From a virus, in the IMG/VR virus record IMGVR_UViG_3300025085_000208, positions 1 through 22,704 of that record: a stretch of 22,704 nt of DNA; one strand, written 5' to 3'. Position numbers and translations under genes: made by a program. The notes under the pieces are model-generated. The model saw only the letters and a program-made list of their open reading frames with translations, was not told the origin of the DNA and made no database searches. Shown here one piece after another: positions 12,998 through 22,260 of this stretch (position 1 is the first letter of the stretch; every line of letters begins with the position of its first letter).

Positions 12998-15900
12998 CTA
13001 TGTAGCGTACTTGACTTGCAGTCGTTGTTCTTTTTTGTTGGTATCTAATTCGTATCTAAGAAAGTTTAACTGGTCCTCGTCTAAGTCTGTAACGTCACCA
13101 TCTATACCCATATCTTGTAAAGCTTCTCTTATTTCTTTGTCAGAGTAGCCACCATTACGTTTAGTTAAGTCATACATAATACCCATTCTTCTATTCTCAG
13201 GGTCAATGCTATACTTTAGCTCCAACATTGCAGACTCTTTAGCCCTTGAAAGTATAACTCCACGTAGTAGCTTTAATCTCATAGTGTTGTCAGCCTCTTT
13301 CCAAGTAGGGCTATCCAGCATCTTAGCTGCCTCATCGTTAAGATACTTAGTTATTACTTTCTTCATTCTGTTGTCAGCTTCAGGTATCTTGGCTGAAACA
13401 TTAGACTTCCACAGAGGTAGGCCCACCATAGCAAATGCTCTCTCAACAGGTGTGTGAGAAGCTGACTCACGGTATCCAAATATCCTACCTATGGGTGCAC
13501 CCTGTTGTATATCAGTCTCAAGACGCTGCGCTTCTACAGGACGAGGTGCATCAATAGCACCGAATGTACCCTTAGTGACAACTTCTTGTGCTGAGTACCC
13601 CTCAAGTCCTGTGATCTCTTCAAAGGCATCAAAGATACCCTCAACATAGCGCACAGAATTGTTGACAGTCTTATTGCCTATCTTACGATCCGTAGGAGTA
13701 TAGCCTTCACCTGCCACAAGGTTTCCTATTTGACTTATAGGATCAAGTGGACGGGTGTAGCCAGACGCATACATGGATACAGTGTTACCACCCAACTCTT
13801 GTAAGGCTTCGCCTACTGCTGGCATATCACCTGACAGAGCATCTATTATTATGTCCATAGAAATCTTAGATGTATCTCCTAGTTGGCGTGTTAAGTTTTG
13901 AGGCCCAAAGGTATTTATAATCTCTTGTATTAACTCAGGTGGAGCTTCACCATCACGATCAAAGTGTGCCTTAAGTCTACCTATACCCATGTAGAAACTA
14001 AACGGGAAGTCATACAAACGTGACTTAACTGAGCCATCATCTGCTCGGACTTCATGCCACTCCAAGCCCTCTTCTAGGCCAGCCTTAGAGTGTTCACCTG
14101 CTGTGTTAAGAATAGTTAAACCTACAGCAGTCTTACTTATAAGTTCTACAGGATCACGTGTAGTACCTGCTGCATACTTGTGAAGCAAACTAATACCTGT
14201 GTGATCAAACATGAACCCCATAGTGTTATTAAAGAATTGACCAAAGGGGATCATAGCACCAAGTATAGGAACCCTACGTGCTTCTTCTATTCCTTTAGCT
14301 ACATAACCTAGTAGACCCTTAGCATCTTTACCATAGGACTTAGCAAATACATTTCTAAGAGAATCATCAACAGCTTTAGTTTGTAACTCAAAGAAGTCTG
14401 CACCTGACATCTGATCCCAGTATTTAGGAGTACCGTCTGCATTAGCAGCACTCATGAACTCAGAGTAACTGACACCGTGCTTGATACGTATCTGCTTATC
14501 AATGTTGTACATAAACTCTTGGGTCTTGGTAAATATATCTTGTGCCTTAACTCCATAAAGAGTTTGCATACCAGACATAACCTTTTCAAAAGTGCCTTCT
14601 TTCTCCATGTCACTGAAGTCTAGCTTCAGGTCTTTCATTACATCATTACTATCAATGCCACCAGACATATATCTAAACAGTTCTTTACCTATCTTAGGAT
14701 TGTAAGCTAAGAAATCTAGTACCTCTTCCTGTGTAGCAAAAGGGTCTACTAAGTTCTTTATCTTCTGGCTTTGCAAAGTAAGCATACTCTTAGCTCTCTT
14801 AGCGTACTCTACAGAGCTACCTATCCTGCCAACAAGTAAGTTACCTACGGATGCACCTCCATACAAAGCACCTCGCACCATGTCAGAACCTGACTGCATG
14901 ACGGATGCATTAGACCAACCCACTACGTTTAACGCAGTAGTGCCGGGATGAGTAACAAGCATACGAATAAGGTTGGCTTGTGCTTTAGAAAACCCTGTGT
15001 CTAGTCTGTCTTGCAAGCCCTTTACAAACACAGGTGACTGAGGATCAAGCTCTGCTTCAAGTACATCATTACCTGTAGGAGGACCAGTAAGCCCTGCCTT
15101 CTTGCGCCTCTTTGCAGCCTCTTTAATAGAGTTCTTAGACTTACTTAATTGATACAGGGTTCTACCTGCCTCAGATGCAGTCCTTGCAAGTATATCCATG
15201 CCCTCATCTAAGTCTTTAGCCTTAGCAAACATAGGATGCTCTGCTTTAAGGGTCAGATCAAAGATGTCTTTTATGTCTTTCTTTACATCACCGTCCAAGT
15301 CTTTTACTATAGATGTGAGAAAGTCTGTGTAATGTACAAAGGCATCATCAGCGTACTCTAATTTAAATCCTGCACCCTCAAGTATTTGTATTAGTCCTTC
15401 TGTACCTGTTGATTCATCACCACTTAAAAAGAAACCTAAAGTATCCGCTGCAATGTCACCTGTCTGAGTGCCACTAGATGCAGCCGTACCTGCACGTACC
15501 TTTGCTAACCATGCCTCTGTACTGTCTTTTGTTTTGCCTAAGCTTTCTTTAATAGCTCTCTTAGCTGCAGCATCTGACTTCAAATTGTCAGCTACTGCTT
15601 TGTTACGGCCCTTCTCAATATCAATAGCTCTTTTTCTAGCAGCCGCTTCAGCTTGCTTCACTCTTTCAAACGCAGGTAAGGCTAGTTCTTTAGGGGCATT
15701 GCCTTTAGATATACTTGCTAAACTGTATGCAAGCACACCACCAAACAAACCTCCTGCAGCAGTTAACCCGTATGCTAACTCATCTCTCTCCTGTTGGAAG
15801 TCTGTCTTCATTAGTGCGTTCTGGTAAAAGCCTTCTACTGTGAGTGCAGCAGCAGTATCACCAAAGGCAGCACCTACACCAAACTTACGTCTTTCTTTCT

Positions 15901-16582
15901 TGAGTGCAGCATCTACTGCACCCTCTTCTACACCCTCTATGGCATCACCACGCATGGCTTTACGCATGATCTTACGCCTTATAAGACCTATCTGTTCTTT
16001 CTCTAGCTCTGAAAGTCCTGCACGTTTAACGCCTTCTTTACCTATCTTCTTTAAGTAACTGTTAGTTGCAATCTCAACTCCCTTCTGAGTTGCTTTAGAT
16101 GCAGCCTTAGTAGCACCACCAGATATAAGCTTGCCTACACCTAGACCAATAACGTTAACAGGGTCTAACACAATACCACGTGCGTAGTCACCTACAGCGT
16201 CTAGCTTCTCTGCTGTAGTAGAACCTCCACTGAAAGCACCCTTCATGTTTTCAAATAGTCTGTAGGAGTTGTTAGCTACAGCCATAGACTCCTCGTCTGC
16301 TTTGTACAAGTAAGCAGCCTCACCTAGCACTGTAGTAGATTGCCCTACGTTAAACTTACGATTATAGTTTACCCATGCATCAACTACTTCTTGTCTGTCA
16401 TGTGTCTTCTCTGACATGCCAAACCTACGCTTCATCTGTTCATCAATAATGTTGTAGTTGTGATCTTCAGTTAAATCATTTACAGAAAAAGAATCCTTCT
16501 CCCCACCTGAGTAGGTAAGGAAGTCACGCTCTTCTTCTACTTGTGTTTCATCAGGACCATATAGCTCTTCTAGTGTAGGCAT
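12998..16582 (-). CDS. Large internal virion (ejection) protein, T7 gp16-like by size and context
   Basis: This is the largest gene of the window, 1194 residues and last in the minus-strand block. Long helical and Ala/Lys/Glu-rich stretches dominate (about 280-360). There are a few Gly/Ala-rich hydrophobic segments (near 145-160, LTAAGGLFGGVLAYSLASI near 270-290, and VGWSNASV...GALYGGASVGNLLVGRIG near 550-590) that could enter a membrane during ejection. No enzymatic motif is seen; the peptidoglycan-cleaving activity carried by the T7 gp16 N-terminus is here a separate gene (18839-19732). It likely forms part of the channel through which DNA enters the cell. A GAGAG-like ribosome site precedes the ATG. 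The internal virion call rests on size, composition and neighbours. Confidence 0.7.
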   Translation of the reverse strand: MPTLEELYGPDETQVEEERDFLTYSGGEKDSFSVNDLTEDHNYNIIDEQMKRRFGMSEKTHDRQEVVDAWVNYNRKFNVGQSTTVLGEAAYLYKADEESMAVANNSYRLFENMKGAFSGGSTTAEKLDAVGDYARGIVLDPVNVIGLGVGKLISGGATKAASKATQKGVEIATNSYLKKIGKEGVKRAGLSELEKEQIGLIRRKIMRKAMRGDAIEGVEEGAVDAALKKERRKFGVGAAFGDTAAALTVEGFYQNALMKTDFQQERDELAYGLTAAGGLFGGVLAYSLASISKGNAPKELALPAFERVKQAEAAARKRAIDIEKGRNKAVADNLKSDAAAKRAIKESLGKTKDSTEAWLAKVRAGTAASSGTQTGDIAADTLGFFLSGDESTGTEGLIQILEGAGFKLEYADDAFVHYTDFLTSIVKDLDGDVKKDIKDIFDLTLKAEHPMFAKAKDLDEGMDILARTASEAGRTLYQLSKSKNSIKEAAKRRKKAGLTGPPTGNDVLEAELDPQSPVFVKGLQDRLDTGFSKAQANLIRMLVTHPGTTALNVVGWSNASVMQSGSDMVRGALYGGASVGNLLVGRIGSSVEYAKRAKSMLTLQSQKIKNLVDPFATQEEVLDFLAYNPKIGKELFRYMSGGIDSNDVMKDLKLDFSDMEKEGTFEKVMSGMQTLYGVKAQDIFTKTQEFMYNIDKQIRIKHGVSYSEFMSAANADGTPKYWDQMSGADFFELQTKAVDDSLRNVFAKSYGKDAKGLLGYVAKGIEEARRVPILGAMIPFGQFFNNTMGFMFDHTGISLLHKYAAGTTRDPVELISKTAVGLTILNTAGEHSKAGLEEGLEWHEVRADDGSVKSRLYDFPFSFYMGIGRLKAHFDRDGEAPPELIQEIINTFGPQNLTRQLGDTSKISMDIIIDALSGDMPAVGEALQELGGNTVSMYASGYTRPLDPISQIGNLVAGEGYTPTDRKIGNKTVNNSVRYVEGIFDAFEEITGLEGYSAQEVVTKGTFGAIDAPRPVEAQRLETDIQQGAPIGRIFGYRESASHTPVERAFAMVGLPLWKSNVSAKIPEADNRMKKVITKYLNDEAAKMLDSPTWKEADNTMRLKLLRGVILSRAKESAMLELKYSIDPENRRMGIMYDLTKRNGGYSDKEIREALQDMGIDGDVTDLDEDQLNFLRYELDTNKKEQRLQVKYAT

Positions 16583-16597
16583 ACTTTTGTCTCTCTA

Positions 16598-18256
16598 TTA
16601 TTGTTCGCTTGCTTCACGCCGTTCTTGAATGGACGCCATAGCAGCAGCCATTTTTGCGAGTGCTTTTTCTTTTTGTTCAATAGATAACTCTTCTAGCCAA
16701 GCTGCGTTGCCATTACTTTGTTCAGCAGAAACTCCAAATAGACCTTGGATAAATGCTGTTGTATTTGCAGCACCACTAAAAATGTAACTTGCAAACCAGT
16801 TGTCCAGACTAACAATGGTAGGCTCTGCACTATACCATGCGTCTGCTAGGTTATTTGCTATTGTTAGACCTGCTTCGTTAGCAGTTAAATCAGTTATAGC
16901 TTTTTCAATAACGGGTTTATTTACTTTTATCTCTTCATAGGAGTCTAGTACAAATTGTTTATAACCTGCATCTCCCTCTGGTGTAGATGGGTACAGTTCA
17001 CGATCACGTGCTAGACGTATATCAGGCATACCTTCTGGTGGTTCAGCCGCATCTGCTGTAGTCTGATCGGTAGGGGTTATGGCATCAGCATCACCTAGCT
17101 CAACAGGCTTCAGGTCAATCTCAGTAGGTATGGCATCTGAAGGCATTTCATAAGGTACAACATTACCGTTATATATTAAATACTCTGCATCGGGGTTAGC
17201 AGCAAACCATTCTCTAGCGGCTGCTTTGTTTGCAGGTCCGTTTAGTACTTCAAGCTTACCTATATCGTCTGGGCTTAATCCGTATGCTGCACCCTGCTCA
17301 ACAAGCCTTATAGTTTTTTCCTCTTCTGTTTCAGGTGTAATATCTATACCTTGAAGAGTTGACAACAACAAGTTGTTACCTTCAATACCGTACTGACCGT
17401 AAAGCCCTTGCATTACTTCTGCAACTTTTTCAGGATTATTAGCTATTGCATATGCAACCTTCTCAGAGGCAGTTGCTACATCATAAGTTCCTCTACCCAT
17501 ACCGTCCATAAAGTATTGACTTCCTATGGCACTCACAATCTTAGTTTCATACATTGATTTGTAGGCACGTTGCTCTGTAATGTTTAGCTTACCTGCATCA
17601 GGATCAGCCAAAGCACTTCTATTAAACGTAGGTAAGCCCTTAGAAGCTGGCATACCCATGCCTTCCATAGCTAAGATATCATTGTAAGAGTAACCTGCTA
17701 TTGAAGGTGTAGTTCTGCTGGCCTCATAACGTGCCTTAGCTTGCCCACCACCTGAAAACATATCACCTAAGCTTGCAAGGAATCCTCTATCCTCTGCATC
17801 AGAGGCTGCATCACCTGCATCTGTGTCAGCTTTAGCTACTTCAACTAAGAACTGGTCTTTCAAAGCTTGATCTATATCGTAACCCTCTTGTTTAACGTAG
17901 TCTTCAGACCCTTTATATACTTCATTCAAGTCTAATGTAGCACCATCATACTGAGTTTCAAACTGCTCTTGTAGTTTTCTTAATGCGCTTACGCCTTGAT
18001 AACCATACTTACTAACTAGCTCTTCAGCAGACTTAGGGTTAAGACCACCTGCCTCTAATGCATCAAGCATTTCAATAGCAGAGTCAGCCATAGCTGTTCT
18101 ATCATTTACAGTCTTACGACCAAAGCGCATCATGTAATCTTCTTGCTTAGTCATGAGGTCACGATAGTAATCGTTTTTCTTCTCAACGTTTTCTACGTAC
18201 TGGTCTGCTGCCCCTGCTGCCAATGCTCCAAAATCAATACTACTAAAAAGTCCCAT
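16598..18256 (-). CDS. Probable virion/internal core protein, function unknown (T7 gp15-like position)
   Basis: This protein of 552 residues is acidic and mainly helical. The N-terminus (MGLFSSIDFGALAAGAADQY) is followed by a helical, coiled-coil-like region to about 150. A Gly/Ser-rich linker (GDMFSGGGQ) lies near 165-175, and an acidic Pro/Thr/Asp-rich region near 390-430 separates the C-terminal helical part. There are no catalytic motifs. It lies between a small unknown gene (gap of four bases) and the 1194-residue protein (gap of 15 bases), the slot of T7 gp15. The virion role is inferred from gene order. Confidence 0.62.
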   Translation of the reverse strand: MGLFSSIDFGALAAGAADQYVENVEKKNDYYRDLMTKQEDYMMRFGRKTVNDRTAMADSAIEMLDALEAGGLNPKSAEELVSKYGYQGVSALRKLQEQFETQYDGATLDLNEVYKGSEDYVKQEGYDIDQALKDQFLVEVAKADTDAGDAASDAEDRGFLASLGDMFSGGGQAKARYEASRTTPSIAGYSYNDILAMEGMGMPASKGLPTFNRSALADPDAGKLNITEQRAYKSMYETKIVSAIGSQYFMDGMGRGTYDVATASEKVAYAIANNPEKVAEVMQGLYGQYGIEGNNLLLSTLQGIDITPETEEEKTIRLVEQGAAYGLSPDDIGKLEVLNGPANKAAAREWFAANPDAEYLIYNGNVVPYEMPSDAIPTEIDLKPVELGDADAITPTDQTTADAAEPPEGMPDIRLARDRELYPSTPEGDAGYKQFVLDSYEEIKVNKPVIEKAITDLTANEAGLTIANNLADAWYSAEPTIVSLDNWFASYIFSGAANTTAFIQGLFGVSAEQSNGNAAWLEELSIEQKEKALAKMAAAMASIQERREASEQ

Positions 18257-18260
18257 ACCC

Positions 18261-18842
18261 TTATGCCCCTCTGCTCATTAGTCCAGCACTAGGAGCTTCT
18301 GTGGTGACGGATGGTCCGTCAGTAGCTTCCATTGGTGCAGCCTCTTGCTCTGCCATCTTATCCTCTAATTCTTCTTCTGCTGGACTACCAATAGCAGCCA
18401 TTGTTTGAGAGATTTGTTCTTTACCTTTAGTAGATTTGTCTGCTAACTTGGAAGCAAGTAAGTCCTTAAGTCTTTCTTCTCTTTCCATCTCACCGTCAGG
18501 GTCATCTTCTGGCATGTACTCTTCGTACTCTATACCTGCTGAGTCAGCTAATACTTTAAACTGTTTATGAATTACAGGAGCAATAAGTAAACTTACGTCT
18601 ACACTATGTATGCCATTACCTTGAGCAACCGTTAGTGCAGTGCTAGTTAAAGTAGAGATAGGTATACCTGACTGCATCAAGTACAATGCACTATCTAAAA
18701 ACTTGTCATCAGCAAACTTATCTAAGTGCATCTTGATAGCTACGTTAGGGTCTGCTGTTTCGGGTGGCCTCTCCCAAGGAAAGCCACTAGGTTCATCAGT
18801 TAGGGATTGACCGGGGATAGGCCCGTTAAGTGCTTTACTCAT
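18261..18842 (-). CDS. Virion-module protein with acidic, disordered C-terminus, function unknown
   Basis: This protein has 193 residues. The N-terminus is Pro/Gly-rich (GFPWERPPE at about 21-29). A compact helical and hydrophobic region follows (about 35-105), and the last 80 residues are Glu/Asp/Ala/Pro-rich and probably disordered. Such layouts are common in small virion scaffolding or connector-associated proteins, but no family is certain. It overlaps the transglycosylase stop by four bases (ATGA) with AAGGAT upstream, so the genes are translationally coupled. Confidence 0.6.
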   Translation of the reverse strand: MSKALNGPIPGQSLTDEPSGFPWERPPETADPNVAIKMHLDKFADDKFLDSALYLMQSGIPISTLTSTALTVAQGNGIHSVDVSLLIAPVIHKQFKVLADSAGIEYEEYMPEDDPDGEMEREERLKDLLASKLADKSTKGKEQISQTMAAIGSPAEEELEDKMAEQEAAPMEATDGPSVTTEAPSAGLMSRGA

Positions 18843-19732
18843 TTCTTATCCTTAGAAAAATAGTAGTCATCTATAGATTGACCTGTAATATCACCGTTAT
18901 TGCTAGGACGCCAACCGGGATTTTGTTTCCACGCTTTGCTGTTCTTCTTGTATATGACAGTGCTTAAAGGAGAATTTCTGTATCCGGGTGCTGCTTGTAG
19001 AACAGCTAAGGATTGAGTTCCGTCATAACCCCATCTATCAAGATAAGTAGAGTACAAGTCCATTTGTTGCCCTGCATCCATGCCACGTATCTTACTTAGT
19101 GTAAGGTCTTGTGGTACTTTGTTTAGTTCTTTTAAATCTTTCAAAGCTGTAGGTGTAATTTGCCAAAGAGATACAGCACCTGAATCTTTATTCCGTGCTG
19201 AGGTATCACCTGCTGACTCACCTGCAATAACATTCTTAAACGCTTGCTCTGGTAGTTTAGGGTGCGCTTTCTTTAAGCGACTCATACCATCTATAAACGT
19301 TCTATCTTTTTCAAGGTCTGCCATAGTAGGTGTTGAGTATTGTTTCATTCTTGCACGTTCTTGCATACGTAAAGCGTTCTCATCGCTAACAGCATTACTG
19401 GACTCTGGATCACCTTCTGTAAAGAAGCCGCCGTCTTTAGAAGGATCAGGTACACCCTTTGCTTTCTTTTCTTCTTCGTAACCAAAGGATATATCAAGCC
19501 AACCCTGTACATCCTCGTATGCACTCTTGATACCAGCTACAGCTTCAGATACCTTTCCAGATATTTCAGAAGCCAGCCCCGCACCTTTTGCTTCAGGTTT
19601 TCCTACAAGGCTCTTAGATTCTGCCTTGATAATATCACTTGCATCAGAGCCTTCTCTGCCTACATCTGTCTTAGTTATACCTGACTTCTGTTGCTTCTCT
19701 ATAGCATCGAACATATCTTTATAATTTGACAT
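18839..19732 (-). CDS. Virion-associated lytic transglycosylase (SLT/lysozyme-like)
   Basis: This protein of 297 residues cleaves peptidoglycan to let the ejection apparatus cross the cell wall. The catalytic domain is C-terminal. The catalytic Glu is Glu172 in VIAGESAGD, followed by the GxxxLWQI motif (GAVSLWQITP, 185-194) and LAVLQAAPGY (242-251), which fills the place of the usual AYNAGPG loop. The first 140 residues are Lys/Glu/Ser-rich and predicted flexible, probably for docking in the virion. GGAGG inside the end of the upstream gene serves as ribosome site, coupling the two. In T7 this activity is fused to gp16; here it is separate. Confidence 0.87.
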   Translation of the reverse strand: MSNYKDMFDAIEKQQKSGITKTDVGREGSDASDIIKAESKSLVGKPEAKGAGLASEISGKVSEAVAGIKSAYEDVQGWLDISFGYEEEKKAKGVPDPSKDGGFFTEGDPESSNAVSDENALRMQERARMKQYSTPTMADLEKDRTFIDGMSRLKKAHPKLPEQAFKNVIAGESAGDTSARNKDSGAVSLWQITPTALKDLKELNKVPQDLTLSKIRGMDAGQQMDLYSTYLDRWGYDGTQSLAVLQAAPGYRNSPLSTVIYKKNSKAWKQNPGWRPSNNGDITGQSIDDYYFSKDKK

Positions 19733-21832
19733 TTAAAAGCCCCCTCCAAACATTGCCATTAATGCTCTACCATATGATGCAGACTTGGATGCCTTTGCTT
19801 GGGATTCAGCAGCTTTAGTAGCAGCGTCAGCACCTAGTTGTGCTACAAAAATATTGTTAAGCCTGTCTTGATGACTCTCTGAAGACTTCCAAGCAAATGA
19901 CATTAAGTCCCTCTCACGTTGCCATATTTGATCTAAGGTACTAGCTGTAAATGCATTGGCTGTTTTTGCATCCTGCATGTTAGCATCATTCTGTGCAGCC
20001 ATGTTAGCAGTAGCTAACTTTTGACGCCACTGAGTATTAGCTTGTGCAACTAATAGACTGTTGCCAGAATTAAATTGGTCACGTGCATTCTCTTGCTCTA
20101 CGTTAAACTGTTTGATGGCATTAGTTTCACTTACATTAAACTGTGCCATAGCGTTAGCTTGAGTAGCATTAAACTGGTTAACTTGAGTCTTCATAGTTGC
20201 CATGAATTGATTTGTCTGATTATCGCTAGTTGCATTAAATTGTTTTGCTGCGTTTTCTGCAGCGGTATCACTTAAGATAGCATCTTGTACTGCCTTGGCT
20301 TTAAATATCTCTGTCTGCTGCTCGTTGTTTAAGTTTGCCAAGTCCATAGACAAGAAGTTCTTAGCGTTCTCAACTTGTGCTTGCTGTTCATTACTCAGGT
20401 TAGCCAAGTCCATAGTAGCCATAGCTGCAGCATCAGCCATAACCTTAGCGTTCTTAGCATTCATGTTAGCTAAATTTGTAGTAGAAGCAATACGAGCATT
20501 CTCTAATGAAATCTGTTGATCAGCAGTGAAGTTCATGTTAGCTATGTCACTGATCTTAGCAGCAGTAGTTACACGTGCTTGGAATGCCTGATCAAAGTCT
20601 AACTTAAGAAAACTTGCACGTTGCTCTGCTGCAAACAAGGCAGTCTGCTGACGGTTGCTTAAGTTCTGTGCTTCAAACTTGGCAAACGTGGCAGCATCTT
20701 GTGATGCAATAGGTAGCGCAGACTCCATAGCAGCCTGTACAATGGCTTGTCCTGCCATAGAGGATGCACCTAAGCCACGCGCAGCCATAGTAGCGTTAGC
20801 GGCTCTCATTGCACCTGCAGCCCAAGCAGGTGTTGCCCCTCCTTCAAAGTCTGTCATAAGCTCAGAGAGTTGACCTTTAACTGTAGCTTTCTTACTAGGG
20901 TCAGCATTAGCAGCCTGTATATCAGTAACCTCTTTGACTGCAGCCATATCAACAGAAGAGCCTTCAACGGCTTCGCCCGGCTCAAGCACACGTGCAGGAG
21001 GAGGTACAACTTTAGTAGGGTCAACCTGTGTTATATCTTCTGTACCTAGTCCTGTTATCTTTGTAGGATCACCTTTAGCAGCGTCAACTGTAGTTGACAC
21101 ATCTCCTTTTGATGCTGTTACATCTTTTAAAGCTTTGTCTACATCTTCTTTAGAAGTAGACGCCAACACAGATGCAGGTGTTAGAGTTTCAGGGGTAGGT
21201 GCTTTAGCTGTTGTGTCTGCCGTAGAAGCAGTAGCAGTACTCGCATCCCCTGCGTCACCTGTACCTGTGGCTATAATTTGATTAACAGTTTCAGCTATCT
21301 TGTCTACTGGTGTTTTAGTAACTAAATCAGCAGGGTCTTTTAAAGCCTTAGCTGTTAAGTCTCGTTGAGAAGCAGCCATTTCTGCACCCTGTGCAGTACT
21401 TAAAGTAACCATCTCAGCTTGTAGTTTTTGAATGTCTGCTTGCTTTGCCGAAACCTTTTCAGCAATCTTAGGATTTGTTTGATCCTGTGCTGAAAGATTA
21501 GCAAGCTCAAGGTTAGCTTTATTTAATTTGTCTTGTAATTGTTGGCGTGATTTAGTTAAATCTTCTCCTGTAGTCTCAGCGTATTCACTTGCTGCCGTAC
21601 CTGCATCCTCTGCCTCTTTAGCTTGCTTTATTTCAAGTAATCTCTTTTCTTCTGCTGCTTTTTCTGCTGCAGCCAAGTCTCTTTTACGTTGTTCTTCAGC
21701 ATCGGCAGCGGCTTTGGCAGCAGCGTCTATTGCAATCTGAGGATCAACAGGTGCAGGGCCACCGCCACCACCACCACCAAAGACAGCATGATCCAAGAAT
21801 TGAACACTGGGGATAAATGGATTATAGATCAT
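19733..21832 (-). CDS. Ala-rich internal virion protein with 22- and 11-residue helical repeats
   Basis: This protein has 699 residues. After a Gly7 run (about 19-25) comes a Lys/Glu/Ala-rich coiled-coil stretch (about 35-170), a Thr/Pro/Ala/Asp-rich low-complexity region (about 180-300), and a long helical half. Two repeat types are visible: three 22-residue units beginning Asn-(Leu/Met)-(Ser/Asn) at 456, 478 and 500 (for example NLSNEQQAQVENAKNFLSMDL), and five perfect-length 11-residue units beginning Gln-Phe at 531, 542, 553, 564 and 575, with a sixth start at 586. Eleven-residue periodicity is typical of hendecad coiled coils and of amphipathic helices that lie on membranes. The C-terminus is Gly-rich (MFGGGF). 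It is probably an ejection protein, in the T7 gp14/gp15 position; no enzymatic motif is seen. Confidence 0.68.
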   Translation of the reverse strand: MIYNPFIPSVQFLDHAVFGGGGGGGPAPVDPQIAIDAAAKAAADAEEQRKRDLAAAEKAAEEKRLLEIKQAKEAEDAGTAASEYAETTGEDLTKSRQQLQDKLNKANLELANLSAQDQTNPKIAEKVSAKQADIQKLQAEMVTLSTAQGAEMAASQRDLTAKALKDPADLVTKTPVDKIAETVNQIIATGTGDAGDASTATASTADTTAKAPTPETLTPASVLASTSKEDVDKALKDVTASKGDVSTTVDAAKGDPTKITGLGTEDITQVDPTKVVPPPARVLEPGEAVEGSSVDMAAVKEVTDIQAANADPSKKATVKGQLSELMTDFEGGATPAWAAGAMRAANATMAARGLGASSMAGQAIVQAAMESALPIASQDAATFAKFEAQNLSNRQQTALFAAEQRASFLKLDFDQAFQARVTTAAKISDIANMNFTADQQISLENARIASTTNLANMNAKNAKVMADAAAMATMDLANLSNEQQAQVENAKNFLSMDLANLNNEQQTEIFKAKAVQDAILSDTAAENAAKQFNATSDNQTNQFMATMKTQVNQFNATQANAMAQFNVSETNAIKQFNVEQENARDQFNSGNSLLVAQANTQWRQKLATANMAAQNDANMQDAKTANAFTASTLDQIWQRERDLMSFAWKSSESHQDRLNNIFVAQLGADAATKAAESQAKASKSASYGRALMAMFGGGF
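20069..20242 (-). repeat. Tandem 33-bp coding repeats (11-residue QFN units)
   Basis: The codons for Gln-Phe-Asn (attaaattg or attaaactg on the plus strand) recur every 33 bases from 20234 down to 20069 (one unit has Met instead of Asn). The units are in frame inside the 699-residue virion protein and diverged in between, so they are protein-level repeats rather than a recombination or regulatory array. Confidence 0.85.
20270..20467 (-). repeat. Tandem 66-bp coding repeats (22-residue units)
   Basis: Three consecutive 66-bp units encode residues 456-521 of the 699-residue virion protein. The string gccaagtccata occurs twice 66 bases apart (about 20337 and 20403). A less exact 24-residue unit lies just before. 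They are in frame and adjoin the 33-bp repeats, so the array may have grown by doubling of an 11-residue unit. Confidence 0.75.
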
Positions 21833-21834
21833 GA

Positions 21835-22260
21835 TTAAAACTCTTTCTTGTGTGTCTTGGTAGGATCAGAAAACCTACGCCATCTTGCAATAGGTGCTTT
21901 ACCGTATACTTGTAAGTGTTCTTTTTTAAGTGATGAAATCATTTGCCTTGCTTTTCCTGTGGTAGATATAAAGTCTAAACCCCAAAGCTGTTTATCTTCT
22001 ATGTCTTTATCTTCGTAGTCTTCTTGTTTAGGTTCATACTTATACTGTAATAGTTTTTCTGCTTTATCTTTTGTTAGCCAGCACCAAGTTATAAGTCCTA
22101 CAGGTACATTTTTTTGATTGTAAAATATTCTAACACGGTTGTTTTTAATTGGCAATACTAAATACGTATTTATATCATCTAAAGTATATTTTTTATGTGG
22201 TACGCTGTTTATAAATAAAGTTAATCCATCTGCTACTGCTTTGTTGTAGTCTAACTTCAC
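21835..22260 (-). CDS. HlyC-like (toxin-activating) lysine acyltransferase
   Basis: This protein of 141 residues starts with GTG, which overlaps the previous TAG by one base and has AAAGGA upstream. The sequence follows the RTX toxin acyltransferase pattern of HlyC: His22 in NSVPHKKY (HlyC His23), LPI (36-38), a basic strand RVRIFYN, the signature PVGLITWCWLT (53-63, HlyC PVAYCSWANLS), and Asp96 in LWGLDFIS (HlyC WFIDWIAP, Asp92). HlyC-type enzymes move fatty acyl groups from acyl carrier protein to lysines of membrane-active toxins. Here it sits directly upstream of the repeat-rich virion protein in the slot of T7 gp13, so a virion ejection protein is a likely substrate. The family call is made by eye; the substrate is inference. 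Confidence 0.72.
   Translation of the reverse strand: MKLDYNKAVADGLTLFINSVPHKKYTLDDINTYLVLPIKNNRVRIFYNQKNVPVGLITWCWLTKDKAEKLLQYKYEPKQEDYEDKDIEDKQLWGLDFISTTGKARQMISSLKKEHLQVYGKAPIARWRRFSDPTKTHKKEF

Noticed and set aside
14145-14160. Other CACGTG hexamers in the window (for example near 14155, 16178, 17005, 20080) as extra parS sites
   Set aside because: Their flanks do not match TGTTT...AAACA; only the site at 12938 is a full match.
15468-16058. Plus-strand frames of 119 and 72 codons opposite the large virion protein
   Set aside because: Their Ala/Ser/Leu-rich composition is the antisense of Ala/Lys-rich helices; there are no start signals.
20069-20467. Regular 33- and 66-bp repeats that could suggest a CRISPR or iteron array
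   Set aside because: They are in frame, have multiples of three and diverge at third positions; they are protein repeats.
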